In this document: one piece after another, positions 17,500-26,495 of the stretch
How the letters are laid out: every line of letters starts with the position of its first letter
Position numbering within the stretch: the first letter of the stretch is position 1
NCBI RefSeq assembly: GCF_014192915.1
Contig: NZ_JACHYN010000006.1
Coordinates: 124,001-188,000 of the forward strand
DNA: 64,000 nt
Direction: 5' to 3'
From: Azospirillum sp. OGB3
Lineage (GTDB): Bacteria > Pseudomonadota > Alphaproteobacteria > Azospirillales > Azospirillaceae
The notes under the pieces: generated by a model
Databases searched by the model: none
What the model was told of the DNA's origin: nothing
What the model saw: only the letters and a program-made list of their open reading frames with translations
Translations under genes and position numbers: made by a program

Positions 17500-17598
17500 T
17501 CAGAAGCCGGCGGCGTGACCCAGCAGAGTCCAAACGAACAAGGTGCCGAACAGGGCCGTCAGTCCGGCAAGCTCGCGCAGGAAAACCAGGATCGACAT
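17500..17598 (-). CDS. 32-residue single-pass membrane protein, candidate SOS-induced peptide
   Basis: This gene is too short for routine gene finders. AAGGGAG lies 6 bases before the ATG (17596-17598). The product starts MSILVFLREL, continues with a hydrophobic helix (LTALFGTLFVWTLLG) and ends HAAGF. Codon third positions are strongly G/C, unlike the opposite-strand reading. Two boxes with the alphaproteobacterial LexA pattern lie 86-127 bases upstream. A short inner-membrane protein under LexA control recalls SidA, the 29-aa SOS-induced division inhibitor of Caulobacter; any such role here is inference from size, topology and control, not from sequence identity. Confidence 0.65.
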   Translation of the reverse strand: MSILVFLRELAGLTALFGTLFVWTLLGHAAGF

Positions 17599-17683
17599 GA
17601 CAATCTCCCTTGATCGGATGGCCGCGCCGCGGCAGGCGCCATCGGAGCGTTTGACGTCAGCGGCGTTGGAGAAAAACCTAACA

Positions 17684-17698
17684 GAACAAAAAATGAAC
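17684..17698 (-). promoter_or_regulatory. SOS (LexA) box, minus orientation
   Basis: GAAC-AAAAAAT-GAAC on the plus strand reads GTTC-N7-GTTC on the minus strand, the exact direct-repeat LexA operator known in alphaproteobacteria. It faces the 32-aa membrane protein gene, 86 bases before its ATG. Confidence 0.75.
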
Positions 17699-17710
17699 AA
17701 CAAGAGCGTT

Positions 17711-17725
17711 GTTCCACATTTGTTC
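17711..17725 (+). promoter_or_regulatory. SOS (LexA) box, plus orientation
   Basis: GTTC-CACATTT-GTTC is a second exact GTTC-N7-GTTC operator, 12 bases from the first and in opposite orientation. The rest of the 334-base spacer 17599-17932 shows no gene; kup starts 207 bases further on, so control of kup is possible but less likely than control of the small gene. Confidence 0.75.
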
Positions 17726-17932
17726 TTATCCAAGCCCTCCGTATGGACGCTTTGCGATGTTGATCGCGATGGTCGGCGTCCCGGTGCACGCTGCGGCTGG
17801 CACCCCCGCACCACCGGAACCATATGGTCTTGTGGTGAGCGGTTGATGTAAGGAGAAAGTTCGCGGCCGAAGCGTTCCGCCCGCAAGGAGGGACTTCCAA
17901 CACCGGACCGCGATCCGAACGAACGGACCACC

Positions 17933-19879
17933 ATGGACAGCGCCAACCAGCAAACCGGCGACGGACCGAACAGCGCCGCTCCGGCCACCGCCCCCACACC
18001 CGCTCCCCCGGGCCATTCTCCTCAAGCCAACCGCATGCCCGCCCTCGTCCTGGGGGCGCTGGGCGTCGTTTACGGCGACATCGGGACCAGCCCGCTCTAC
18101 ACCATGCGGGAGTCCTTCGCCCACACCGGCCTGCCGCTCGACGAGCCGACCATTCTTGGCATCCTGTCGCTGGCGACCTGGGCGCTCATCATCGTCGTAA
18201 CGCTGAAATACGTCCTGCTCGTCATGCGGGCGGACAACAAGGGGGAAGGCGGCGTCCTGGCCCTGGGCACGCTGGCCCACCGCGGATTAAGCTCCAGGGC
18301 GGGCAACCGCGCCATCATGGCGCTGGCGATCCTGGGCATGGCGCTGTTCTACGGCGACAGCCTGATCACCCCGGCCATCTCGGTCCTGAGCGCGGTGGAA
18401 GGCTTGAAGGTCGTCACCCCCGCCCTGTCCCCCTACATCGTTCCGATCACGCTGGCGGTCCTCACCCTGCTGTTCCTGTTCCAACGGCAGGGCACCGGCC
18501 GGGTCGGCATCTTCTTCGGCCCCATCATGGGGGTGTGGTTCGCCACGCTGGCGGTGCTGGGCCTCATGCAGGTGCTGCACTGGCCGGACGTTCTGCGCGC
18601 CTTCAACCCGCTGTACGGGGCGACGCTGTTCGTCGACCACGGCTGGGTGGCATTCCTGACGCTGGGCGCCGTGGTCCTGGCGGTCACCGGGGCCGAGGCG
18701 CTCTACGCCGACATGGGCCATTTCGGACGGGCGCCGATCCGCATCGCTTGGCTCTACCTCGTCCTGCCGGCGCTGCTGCTGAATTACTTCGGGCAGGGCG
18801 CCATGCTGCTGCACGAGCCGGAGACGCTGGAGAACCCCTTCTTCCATCTGGCGCCGGACTGGGCGCAGCTTCCGCTGGTCCTGCTGTCCACCGCGGCCAC
18901 GGTGATCGCCAGCCAGGCGGTGATCTCCGGCGCCTTCTCGCTGACCCGGCAAGCCGTGCAGCTCGGCTACCTGCCGCGGCGCGAGATCCGCCACACGTCT
19001 GAGCATGAGGTCGGCCAGGTCTACATCCCGCGCAACAACTGGCTGCTGCTGATCGGCGTGGTGATCCTGGTGATCGGCTTCGGGTCCAGCAGCAATCTGG
19101 CCGCCGCCTACGGCGTTTCGGTGACCGGGGCCATGGCCATCGACACGATCCTGGCCGCGGTGGTGGCGTGGCGGCTGTGGCGCTGGAATCCTCTGCTGGT
19201 GGTGGCCGCCTTCTCCATTCTGCTGGTGATCGACCTCGCGCTGTTCGGGGCGACCCTGCTGAAGGTGCCGGACGGCGGCTGGTTCCCGCTGCTGATCGCG
19301 GCGGCGGTCTACACGCTGATGACCACTTGGCGCCGGGGCCGCCGCATCCTGGCCGAGCGGCTCTACGCCGACGCCCTGCCGATGGACCTGTTCCTGCAGC
19401 GCGTCTCGCCGCAGTCGCCGCAGCGCGTCGCCGGAACGGCCGTTTTCATGACCGGGAACCCCGACGTCGTCCCCCACGCCCTGCTCCACAACATCAAGCA
19501 CAACCGGGTTCTGCACGAGCGGGTCGTCGTCATGACCGTGATCATGGAGGAGGTTCCCCGGGTCTCCCCGGATCGCGGCGTGCTGGTGGAAAAGCTGGGC
19601 AAAGGATTCTTCCGCGTGGTCCTGCGCTTCGGCTACCTGGAACAGCCACACATTCCCCGCGCGCTGGAACGGTGCCGCCGCTTCGGCCTGCATCTGGACA
19701 TGATGGAAACGTCGTTCTTCCTGGGCCGGGAGACGCTGATCCCGTCCCGGTCGACCGGCATGCCGGGCTGGCGCGAACCTGCCTTCATCCTGCTGTCGAA
19801 GACGGCCCTGTCGGCGACGGAGTTCTTCTGCATCCCACCGGGCCGGGTGGTGGAGCTGGGCACGCAGGTCGAAATCTGA
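17933..19879 (+). CDS. kup: Kup-type potassium:proton symporter
   Basis: A 648-aa inner-membrane low-affinity K+ uptake protein. After a ~35-residue Pro/Ala-rich leader the Kup signature GALGVVYGDIGTSPLYTMRE appears, then about 12 membrane helices (for example VVGDSLITPAISVLSA-like YGDSLITPAISVL), with the conserved TGAEALYADMGHFG segment. The C-terminal ~150 residues are a soluble cytoplasmic domain. GGAGG lies 34 bases upstream and not close to the ATG, so translation start strength is modest. It converges with the binding-protein gene, with only 3 bases between stops. Confidence 0.95.
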   Translation: MDSANQQTGDGPNSAAPATAPTPAPPGHSPQANRMPALVLGALGVVYGDIGTSPLYTMRESFAHTGLPLDEPTILGILSLATWALIIVVTLKYVLLVMRADNKGEGGVLALGTLAHRGLSSRAGNRAIMALAILGMALFYGDSLITPAISVLSAVEGLKVVTPALSPYIVPITLAVLTLLFLFQRQGTGRVGIFFGPIMGVWFATLAVLGLMQVLHWPDVLRAFNPLYGATLFVDHGWVAFLTLGAVVLAVTGAEALYADMGHFGRAPIRIAWLYLVLPALLLNYFGQGAMLLHEPETLENPFFHLAPDWAQLPLVLLSTAATVIASQAVISGAFSLTRQAVQLGYLPRREIRHTSEHEVGQVYIPRNNWLLLIGVVILVIGFGSSSNLAAAYGVSVTGAMAIDTILAAVVAWRLWRWNPLLVVAAFSILLVIDLALFGATLLKVPDGGWFPLLIAAAVYTLMTTWRRGRRILAERLYADALPMDLFLQRVSPQSPQRVAGTAVFMTGNPDVVPHALLHNIKHNRVLHERVVVMTVIMEEVPRVSPDRGVLVEKLGKGFFRVVLRFGYLEQPHIPRALERCRRFGLHLDMMETSFFLGRETLIPSRSTGMPGWREPAFILLSKTALSATEFFCIPPGRVVELGTQVEI

Positions 19880-19882
19880 CCG

Positions 19883-20716
19883 TCAGTCCCGCGCCACGAT
19901 GGGGGTCAGGCGGAAGCGGGCGGCGGCGGCTTCCAGCCGCCCGTCGCGCTTTATCGCGTCAACGAACCGGTTGACCCGGTCCAGCCACACCGGGTCATCC
20001 GGCGCCACCGCGTAGGCATAGGGCGTGGTCTGAACCGGGGTTTCCGGCGTGATCAAATGGGCCCATTGATGGACGCTGAGCATCCGCTGGCCATAGGGGT
20101 AATCGGTCAAAAAGGCGTCGGCGCGTCCGGACTGCACCTCCTCCTCCCGCTCCTGGGGTCCGGAGACGATGCGGATGCTGGCCTTGCGGAGGGCTCGGCT
20201 GGCGTAATCGTCCATGACGGTGCCCTTCTGGACCGCCACCACCATGCCGTGCTGATCCAGATCGTCCCACCGCAGGATGCGCGGGTGCGCCTGGGAGGAA
20301 ACGGCGTAGATGCCGCTGCTCAGATAGGGGCGGCTGAACGCGATTTTTTCGGCGCGGGCAGCGGTGATGCCGATGCCGAACATGCCGATGTCACAGCGGT
20401 CGCTCAGCAGATCGGCGATGACATTCGAAAAGCCGCTTTCCACGAAGCTGACGCGCGCGCCCAGATCCTGGGCGAAGGCCCGCGCCATGTCGACATCCAG
20501 CCCCTGAAGCTCCCCGCTGTAAGGATTGCGGAAGGAGATGGCGTAATAGTCCGGCCAGATGCACACGCGCAGCAGCCCGGTGCGCTGCACCCGGTCGAGC
20601 CGGCCTTCCGTCCGGCCCCCTTCCGCCCGCACCGGCACGGCGCCGGACACCAGAAACATCGACTGAAGCGCCGCGTGAAACGCCAACGCCCACAGTGCGA
20701 TGGAAAGACGCCGCAC
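19883..20716 (-). CDS. Family 3 periplasmic solute-binding protein (orphan)
   Basis: A 277-aa secreted binding protein of the amino-acid (SBP_bac_3) family. The start was set at GTG 20714-20716 because GGGGGAG sits 7 bases before it and it opens directly onto a signal peptide (RRLSIALWALAFHAALQS, cleavage near PVRA-EGG). The mature part shows family landmarks: LLRVCIWPDYYAISF, GLDVDMARAFAQDLG and RCDIGMFGIGITAARAEKIAFSRPY. There is no permease or ATPase gene nearby. It is divergent from a hybrid histidine kinase, 139 bases apart, so it may feed ligand information to that sensor rather than a transporter. Confidence 0.88.
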   Translation of the reverse strand: MRRLSIALWALAFHAALQSMFLVSGAVPVRAEGGRTEGRLDRVQRTGLLRVCIWPDYYAISFRNPYSGELQGLDVDMARAFAQDLGARVSFVESGFSNVIADLLSDRCDIGMFGIGITAARAEKIAFSRPYLSSGIYAVSSQAHPRILRWDDLDQHGMVVAVQKGTVMDDYASRALRKASIRIVSGPQEREEEVQSGRADAFLTDYPYGQRMLSVHQWAHLITPETPVQTTPYAYAVAPDDPVWLDRVNRFVDAIKRDGRLEAAAARFRLTPIVARD

Positions 20717-20855
20717 GGCTTTACTCCCCCGGAAACCGGCCCCCAACTGCGACAGGATAGCACCGCGCCTCCGGTCTGCACAGCGCAGGCTTGCGATTCG
20801 CCCGCTCGCTGTTAAGATTCGCATGATATCAGCACACCGCACGGAGCCGCGCGTG

Positions 20856-23800
20856 ATGGCCAAGCTTGCCCTGTTGCAGCATCGGGGCGCTCTTCTCGCG
20901 TTGGCTTTTTTGTCGGTGATGGCCCTTCTGTTCGAGTTCTCCTACGACATACATGCCGACCGCGCCCTGACGTTGAAAAAGGCTGCGGAGAACATCGATA
21001 ATTTGGCGAGCGCCCTGGAATCCTCGGTCAGCCGCACGGTCCAGACGGTCGATGTCACGCTCGCTTCGCTGGGCGATGCCGTGACGTTCGGCAATCTGCT
21101 CAACAGCGAGCCGACCGAAAGCAAGGAGAACCAGACTCTGGCGTCCCTGCTCCAGGAGCGGCTCCGCCGGTCGCCGCACATCCGTGGCCTGTCGTTGCTC
21201 AACAATCGGGGTGTTCTGGCGGCGACGACGGAGAACCCGCGGTTGCTTGGGACCTCCTTCGCGGAGATGGATCTGTTCCGCGTTCACCTGTCCGGCCAGA
21301 GCAGCGGTCTCCAAATCGGGACCCCGGTTCGGGGGCGTTTTCTGATGCCGGACGGGGGCGCGGAGGACCGCTTGGGCAAATGGGTTCTGCCGATGAGCCG
21401 GGCCATTCGTGGCGCGGACGGAACGCTTGTGGGGGTAGCGATCGCGTCGGTCAATCCCGAGTATCTGCAAAGCGTCTTCCGGGCGGTGCGCAACGGACTG
21501 CACGGAACCGTGTCGCTCTTCCGACGGGATGGGGTGCTCCTGACCCGGCTTCCTCAGGACGGGGCGGAGGGCATCGGTGTGTCGATGGCGGGAACGGAGT
21601 TGTTCCGGGTTCATCTTCCCATGTCGGAAGGCAGCGTGTTCCATGAGACCACCCCGGACGGACAGGACCGCATCACCGCCTATCGCGCCACGCCGATCTG
21701 GCCGCTGGTCCTGTCCATCAGCCGCAGCGAGGACGAGGAACTGGCTGGCTGGTGGAACAACCAGCTGGAAATCGCCGTGGTCACGTTGGGCTCCGGACTG
21801 GTCATCCTGCTGTTCACCACCGTGCTGACCTTGCTGCGCCGCAAGGATGCCCAGTTGGAGGACGGCAACGCCCGTTTCAACGCACTGCTGGAAACCGCCG
21901 TGGAAGGCATCCTCACGGTGCGCGCGGATGGGGTCATCGAAACGGCGAACAGCGCGGCCCACCGCATTTTCGGTTATCCGCCCGGCGGCCTGATCGGGCG
22001 CCATGTGCAGAACCTGATGGAGCCGCGGCATCACGCGGCTCACAGCCGCATCATGGAGGCCATCGCCTCAGGGGTCCGCCGGATCGGACCGAACTTCTCC
22101 CGCGAGGTCGATGGCCTGCGCATGGATGGGGAGGTGTTTCCCCTCGATCTGTCCCTGGCCGAGGTGCAGACCCAGAAGGGCATTCTCTTCGCTGCCTTCT
22201 TCCGCGACCTGTCGGACCGCAAGCGGGTGGAACGGGTGTTGACCGAGGCCAAGGAGAAGGCCGAGGCCGGGCAGCGCAGCAAGATGGAATTTCTGGCCAC
22301 CATGAGCCACGAGATCCGAACGCCCATGAACGGGGTGATCGGCATGGCCGGGCTTCTCCAGGAAACCAGGCTCGATGAGGAGCAGCGCGGCTACGCCGAC
22401 ACCATCCGTGATTCCGCGGAGTCGTTGTTGACCATCATCAACGACATCCTGGACTTCTCCAAGATCGATGCCGGCCGCCTTACGCTGGAGGTGACCGAGT
22501 TCGAAGCCGTGCCGCTGGTCGAGAGCGTGGTGGAACTGCTGGCCCCGCGCGCCACCGCGAAAGGGTTGGAATTGGCCAGCTACGTGCCGCCGTCCTTGCA
22601 CGGCACGCTGCGCGGCGATCCCGGACGGCTGCGCCAGATCCTCATCAACCTCGCCGGCAATGCGGTCAAGTTCACCGATCAGGGCAGTGTGACCATTGTG
22701 CTGTCGATCGAGCAGGACGGCTTGTCCGCCGATGACGACGCTGAGCAGGTGCGCGACGCGAAGGTCGAGTCTCCGCAAGACACGCCGGTGACCGTCCGCT
22801 TCGAGGTCCGGGACACCGGGATCGGCATCGCCGCGGCGGACCACAAGCGCCTGTTCTCCATGTTCAGCCAGGTGGATGGATCGTCGGCCCGGCGCCATGG
22901 CGGGACCGGGCTTGGCCTTGCCATCTGCAAACGCCTCACCGAACTGATGGGCGGGCGGATCGGCGTTCACAGCCTGCCTGGGGAGGGCAGCGTGTTCTGG
23001 GCCGTCATTCCCCTGTGGCGCGGCACCGCAACGGAATCCGCATCGGTGGTGAAGGAACCGGCCGTCTGGTCCGGGCGGCGGGTCTTGCTCGTGGACGATC
23101 TGGCGGTGAACCGCGACCTTCTGGCCCGCCAGCTCGCCGCGATGGGGCTGGAAACCGAGTCCGCCGCCACGGGTGAGGATGCCCTGCACCGGCTTCTGGC
23201 CGCCAGCGCGGAGGGGCGACCGTTTGACGCCGCCATCCTTGATCATTGCATGCCGGGCCTGACCGGACCGGAACTGGCTCTCCGCATTCGTGCCGAACCG
23301 GCTCTGGCAAACCTGCCGCTGGCGATGGCCACCTCTCACCGCATGGGCGATATGGAGGGGGAGGCCGCCGGCGTGGCGGTACGGATCGTCAAGCCGATCC
23401 GCACGTCGGCGCTTCGTAACGCGGTTTCACGCCTGTTTGCCCGGCCGCCGCGACAGGTTTCTCCGCGGTTGTCCGCGCCCGCGGGCAAGTCCCTTTCGGA
23501 ATCGATGGCGCTCGGCACCCGTCGCCGCATCCTGGTGGCGGAGGACAACCCGGTGAATCTGCAGGTGACCCTGGCCCTTCTGCGCCGGGCCGGCCATGCG
23601 GTCGATTCCGTGTCGAACGGGCTGGAGGCGGTCAACGCCGTCGCCGCCCTGCCCTACGACCTCGTCCTGATGGATGTTCAGATGCCGGAAATGGATGGCT
23701 TGGCGGCGACGCGGGCGATCCGCCGGATGGGTGGTTCCGCCGCTCATGTTCCGATCGTCGCCATGACCGCCAACGCCATGGAAGGGGATCAGGCTGTCTG

Positions 23801-24344
23801 TCTGGCCGCAGGGATGGACGATTACCTGCCCAAGCCCATCGCGGCGGACCAACTCTTGCAGATCGTCGCCCGATGGAGCGGACTGCCGAAAGGGCGCGAT
23901 CCCGAGAGCCCGAAGCCATGCCCTGGAAGCGCGCCACCGCCGCGCATCGATCATTTGAAGCGCCAGGATCTGCGCGAGGCAATCGGCGAGGCGGGTTTTG
24001 CCATGCTCATGGAAACCTTTCTTCACGAAACGTCCGTCCATCTCGACCGGCTCCGGCAGGCGGTGCAAAGCCGGGATTTTTCGGCGGTGGAACGCGAGGC
24101 CCATATCCTGAAAGGGTCGACCGGCAATGTGGGGTTTGCCCAGGCCTCCGCGCTGGCCGATGAGCTTGTGGCGGCGGCCCGTTGCTGGAATGGCGCGGGC
24201 ATCGGCGGCGACCGCATCCTGGCCTTGGAAGCTGCCCTGAACGAGGCCATGGACGAGGCCGGCCGTACGGCCAACCCAAAGGGCGATGCGACGGTGGCGT
24301 TGGAAACGGCGGAGAGCTGGACAGGCGGTCCGGGAGCGACGTAG
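20856..24344 (+). CDS. Hybrid sensor histidine kinase (Cache-PAS-HisKA-HATPase-REC-REC-Hpt)
   Basis: A 1162-aa membrane sensor with a full internal phosphorelay. Order by rough residue: membrane helix 10-28, a periplasmic double-Cache-like domain to ~300, helix 305-326, PAS ~340-460, HisKA with [16 protein letters not shown] (His ~485), HATPase ([15 protein letters not shown]), receiver 1 with AILDHCMPG (Asp ~795), receiver 2 with [13 protein letters not shown] (Asp ~940), and an Hpt domain with [11 protein letters not shown] (His ~1083). ATG 20856, or GTG 20853, is preferred because CGGAG precedes it; the frame extends upstream without a better site. No dedicated response regulator follows. 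Confidence 0.92.
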   Translation: MAKLALLQHRGALLALAFLSVMALLFEFSYDIHADRALTLKKAAENIDNLASALESSVSRTVQTVDVTLASLGDAVTFGNLLNSEPTESKENQTLASLLQERLRRSPHIRGLSLLNNRGVLAATTENPRLLGTSFAEMDLFRVHLSGQSSGLQIGTPVRGRFLMPDGGAEDRLGKWVLPMSRAIRGADGTLVGVAIASVNPEYLQSVFRAVRNGLHGTVSLFRRDGVLLTRLPQDGAEGIGVSMAGTELFRVHLPMSEGSVFHETTPDGQDRITAYRATPIWPLVLSISRSEDEELAGWWNNQLEIAVVTLGSGLVILLFTTVLTLLRRKDAQLEDGNARFNALLETAVEGILTVRADGVIETANSAAHRIFGYPPGGLIGRHVQNLMEPRHHAAHSRIMEAIASGVRRIGPNFSREVDGLRMDGEVFPLDLSLAEVQTQKGILFAAFFRDLSDRKRVERVLTEAKEKAEAGQRSKMEFLATMSHEIRTPMNGVIGMAGLLQETRLDEEQRGYADTIRDSAESLLTIINDILDFSKIDAGRLTLEVTEFEAVPLVESVVELLAPRATAKGLELASYVPPSLHGTLRGDPGRLRQILINLAGNAVKFTDQGSVTIVLSIEQDGLSADDDAEQVRDAKVESPQDTPVTVRFEVRDTGIGIAAADHKRLFSMFSQVDGSSARRHGGTGLGLAICKRLTELMGGRIGVHSLPGEGSVFWAVIPLWRGTATESASVVKEPAVWSGRRVLLVDDLAVNRDLLARQLAAMGLETESAATGEDALHRLLAASAEGRPFDAAILDHCMPGLTGPELALRIRAEPALANLPLAMATSHRMGDMEGEAAGVAVRIVKPIRTSALRNAVSRLFARPPRQVSPRLSAPAGKSLSESMALGTRRRILVAEDNPVNLQVTLALLRRAGHAVDSVSNGLEAVNAVAALPYDLVLMDVQMPEMDGLAATRAIRRMGGSAAHVPIVAMTANAMEGDQAVCLAAGMDDYLPKPIAADQLLQIVARWSGLPKGRDPESPKPCPGSAPPPRIDHLKRQDLREAIGEAGFAMLMETFLHETSVHLDRLRQAVQSRDFSAVEREAHILKGSTGNVGFAQASALADELVAAARCWNGAGIGGDRILALEAALNEAMDEAGRTANPKGDATVALETAESWTGGPGAT

Positions 24345-24472
24345 GCACCCGCAACCGACCGGTTCCATACCAGAGCCTCACATCCGCGGTCTTGGATTTA
24401 TGGCAGGAATGTCCGGGACTGGAAATGTCCGGGGTGGAAATGCCCAGACCGGCCGCTCCATCTCCCCAACGC

Positions 24473-25780
24473 TCAGCGCTGTCCGCCGCAGACACGGGCA
24501 ACAAAGCTGTCGATGTCGCCGTTCAGCGTCACGGCGCGACGCGCCAGTTCCCCAGCCGACGAAAGCACTTGGCTCGCTGCGGCGCTGGCATCCTGGGCAC
24601 CGGACGATACGCTGGTCACCGCGTCGGCGACGGTGCGCACGCCCGCCGACGCCTCACGAATGGACCGGCTGATCTCGTCGATGGCCGCGCTCTGCTGTTC
24701 GGCGGCGCTGGCGATGCCGACGGCGATTTCGTCGATGTCGTGGATCATGCCCCCGACATGCTGGATCACGGCCGCCGTGTCGCGGGTGACCGACTGGACC
24801 TGGGCGATCTGTGCGGAAATGTCTTCCGTCGCCTGGGCCGTCTGGTTGGCGAGATTCTTCACCTCGGTCGCCACCACGGCAAATCCCTTGCCGGCCTCCC
24901 CGGCGCGCGCCGCCTCGATCGTCGCGTTGAGCGCCAACAGGTTCGTCTGGCTGGCGATGTCGTTAATGAGCTGGACGACCGCGCCGATCTGGTCGGAGGC
25001 GGCGAGCAGGGAGCGGATGGTGGCGTCCGCCTCCCGCACCTTCTCCACCGAACTGCGGGCCAGGTCGGCGGTGCGGGACACGCCCTGGGCAACCTCGCCG
25101 ATGGCGCCCGAGACCTCGCCGGTCGCCGCGGCAACCCCGTCCACATTGGACGACACCTGCTCCGCCGCGGAGGCCGCGGAGAAGGACTGCTCGCTGGCCG
25201 TGGCCGCGGTCGCCGTCATGGCGGTGGAGAACGCTTCGAGCTGGGCGGCGCTGGCTGACAGGCTCTGCGCCACCTCCTTGATGTTGGCGCCGATGCGGGT
25301 GGCGCTTTCCACGAACTCGCGGCTCTTGCTGTCCATCGCGGCCAGCCCGTCGTTGATCTGGCGGGAATAGGCCCCGAACTCGCCGACCATGCCGGTCATC
25401 ATGATGCGCCGGTAATACCGCCCCTCCGCCGCGTGCTGCATGGCCGCGTTGGCCTCCTTGCCGAAGGATTCCATGCGGTCGAGCAGGTGGTTGATGGTGC
25501 GCAGCATGTCCGCGATGGGACTGTGGCCGTGGATGTTCAGGATGCGCGGCTGGAGGTCGCCCTTCTCCGCCGCGGCGATCACCGCCATGGCTTTCCGGAT
25601 GGTCCGGTTGGTGAGGGTCAGCCATCGGATCGCGGCCAGACAGGGAAGGATCGCCAACAGGCCCAGCGCGGCGGCGGCCGCGTTGCCGGTGGCGAGACCG
25701 TACACCGCCTGTGCCGCCGACAGCAGGGCAACCAAAGCGGTGACGGCGAGCGCTTTAGAGACCGAGGATAAACTCGTCAT
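24473..25780 (-). CDS. Methyl-accepting chemotaxis protein without a ligand domain
   Basis: A 435-aa chemoreceptor. Two closely spaced membrane helices ([19 protein letters not shown] and [17 protein letters not shown], within residues 12-50) leave no room for a periplasmic sensor. A HAMP-like segment follows, then the signalling domain with the hairpin tip sequence [26 protein letters not shown] and [10 protein letters not shown]. It starts inside the 3' end of the PAS gene (26-base overlap), with AGGGGA 6 bases before its ATG. Together the two form a two-protein version of the energy-taxis receptor Aer, whose PAS and signalling parts are normally one chain. Confidence 0.92.
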   Translation of the reverse strand: MTSLSSVSKALAVTALVALLSAAQAVYGLATGNAAAAALGLLAILPCLAAIRWLTLTNRTIRKAMAVIAAAEKGDLQPRILNIHGHSPIADMLRTINHLLDRMESFGKEANAAMQHAAEGRYYRRIMMTGMVGEFGAYSRQINDGLAAMDSKSREFVESATRIGANIKEVAQSLSASAAQLEAFSTAMTATAATASEQSFSAASAAEQVSSNVDGVAAATGEVSGAIGEVAQGVSRTADLARSSVEKVREADATIRSLLAASDQIGAVVQLINDIASQTNLLALNATIEAARAGEAGKGFAVVATEVKNLANQTAQATEDISAQIAQVQSVTRDTAAVIQHVGGMIHDIDEIAVGIASAAEQQSAAIDEISRSIREASAGVRTVADAVTSVSSGAQDASAAASQVLSSAGELARRAVTLNGDIDSFVARVCGGQR

Positions 25781-26318
25781 AGCTCGTCCCCTTGTCGCGC
25801 AGAAGTTTTTCCAGCATGGCGCCTGAGGCCGCCATCGCCGCGTTCCGGTCGGCGTGCCGCGCCTCTTCCGTCCGCAGGGCGGCGTAGAGGCTTACCGCCG
25901 CGTCCACCGCCGGCCGCGCCGGAACGCGCCGGCTGGAATGGTAGCCGGTGATGGTCCGCCTGTTCCCGCTGTCCGGCCCGCTGTCCGGAACACCGAACAC
26001 CGGCGTGACGTGGGCGAACACCCAATAATGGTCACCATTCTTCGCCCGGTTGATCACATAGGCGAAGATTTCATTTCCCGCCTCGATGCGGCTCCACAGC
26101 AGCTTGTAAACGCAGCGCGGCATGTCCGGATGGCGGACGATGTTGTGAGGCCGCCCCAGCAACTCCGCCTCGCTGTACCCGCTGATGCGCAGGAACACGT
26201 CATTGGCGTAGGAAATGCAACCTTTGAGATCGGTCTTGGAAACGATGATCTCGTCGCGGTGAAACGTCCGCTCCTGTCCGGTCAGGTTACCGTGTGTGCC
26301 GCTTATGCCGACCGCCAT
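25755..26318 (-). CDS. Aer-like PAS domain protein
   Basis: A 187-aa soluble protein. The N-terminal PAS domain (about 15-125) matches the Aer type: [20 protein letters not shown], then [26 protein letters not shown], and [18 protein letters not shown]. In Aer these segments hold FAD and report redox state. The C-terminal 60 residues are helical ([19 protein letters not shown]) and could dock on the receptor. The ATG at 26318 has GAGG 5 bases upstream. The stop lies inside the downstream receptor gene. FAD binding is inferred from the family. Confidence 0.85.
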   Translation of the reverse strand: MAVGISGTHGNLTGQERTFHRDEIIVSKTDLKGCISYANDVFLRISGYSEAELLGRPHNIVRHPDMPRCVYKLLWSRIEAGNEIFAYVINRAKNGDHYWVFAHVTPVFGVPDSGPDSGNRRTITGYHSSRRVPARPAVDAAVSLYAALRTEEARHADRNAAMAASGAMLEKLLRDKGTSYDEFILGL

Positions 26319-26495
26319 GACCGTCCGCCTCTCAAACGCGCGGGGAACTCAAAATCCTGTTGAAAAGGTCACCAACCCAACCGTTGGTAATATCTTTTGC
26401 CATCGACTCATAGCGTACGTAATAATCGGATGGCTTCAAAAACGGACCGCGACGGGCTGCGACAAATTGAACCACTCACAGCCTGAAACAGCGGA

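Noticed and set aside
17471..17613. Plus-strand 47-codon ORF with AGGAGG ten bases upstream, overlapping the 32-aa gene
   Set aside because: Third-position GC is lower, the product is polar and low-complexity, and the minus-strand frame has a better-spaced site and a clean membrane helix.
17711..17932. kup as an SOS-regulated gene
   Set aside because: The boxes are over 200 bases from the kup start, and potassium uptake is not a known SOS function; the small minus-strand gene is the closer target.
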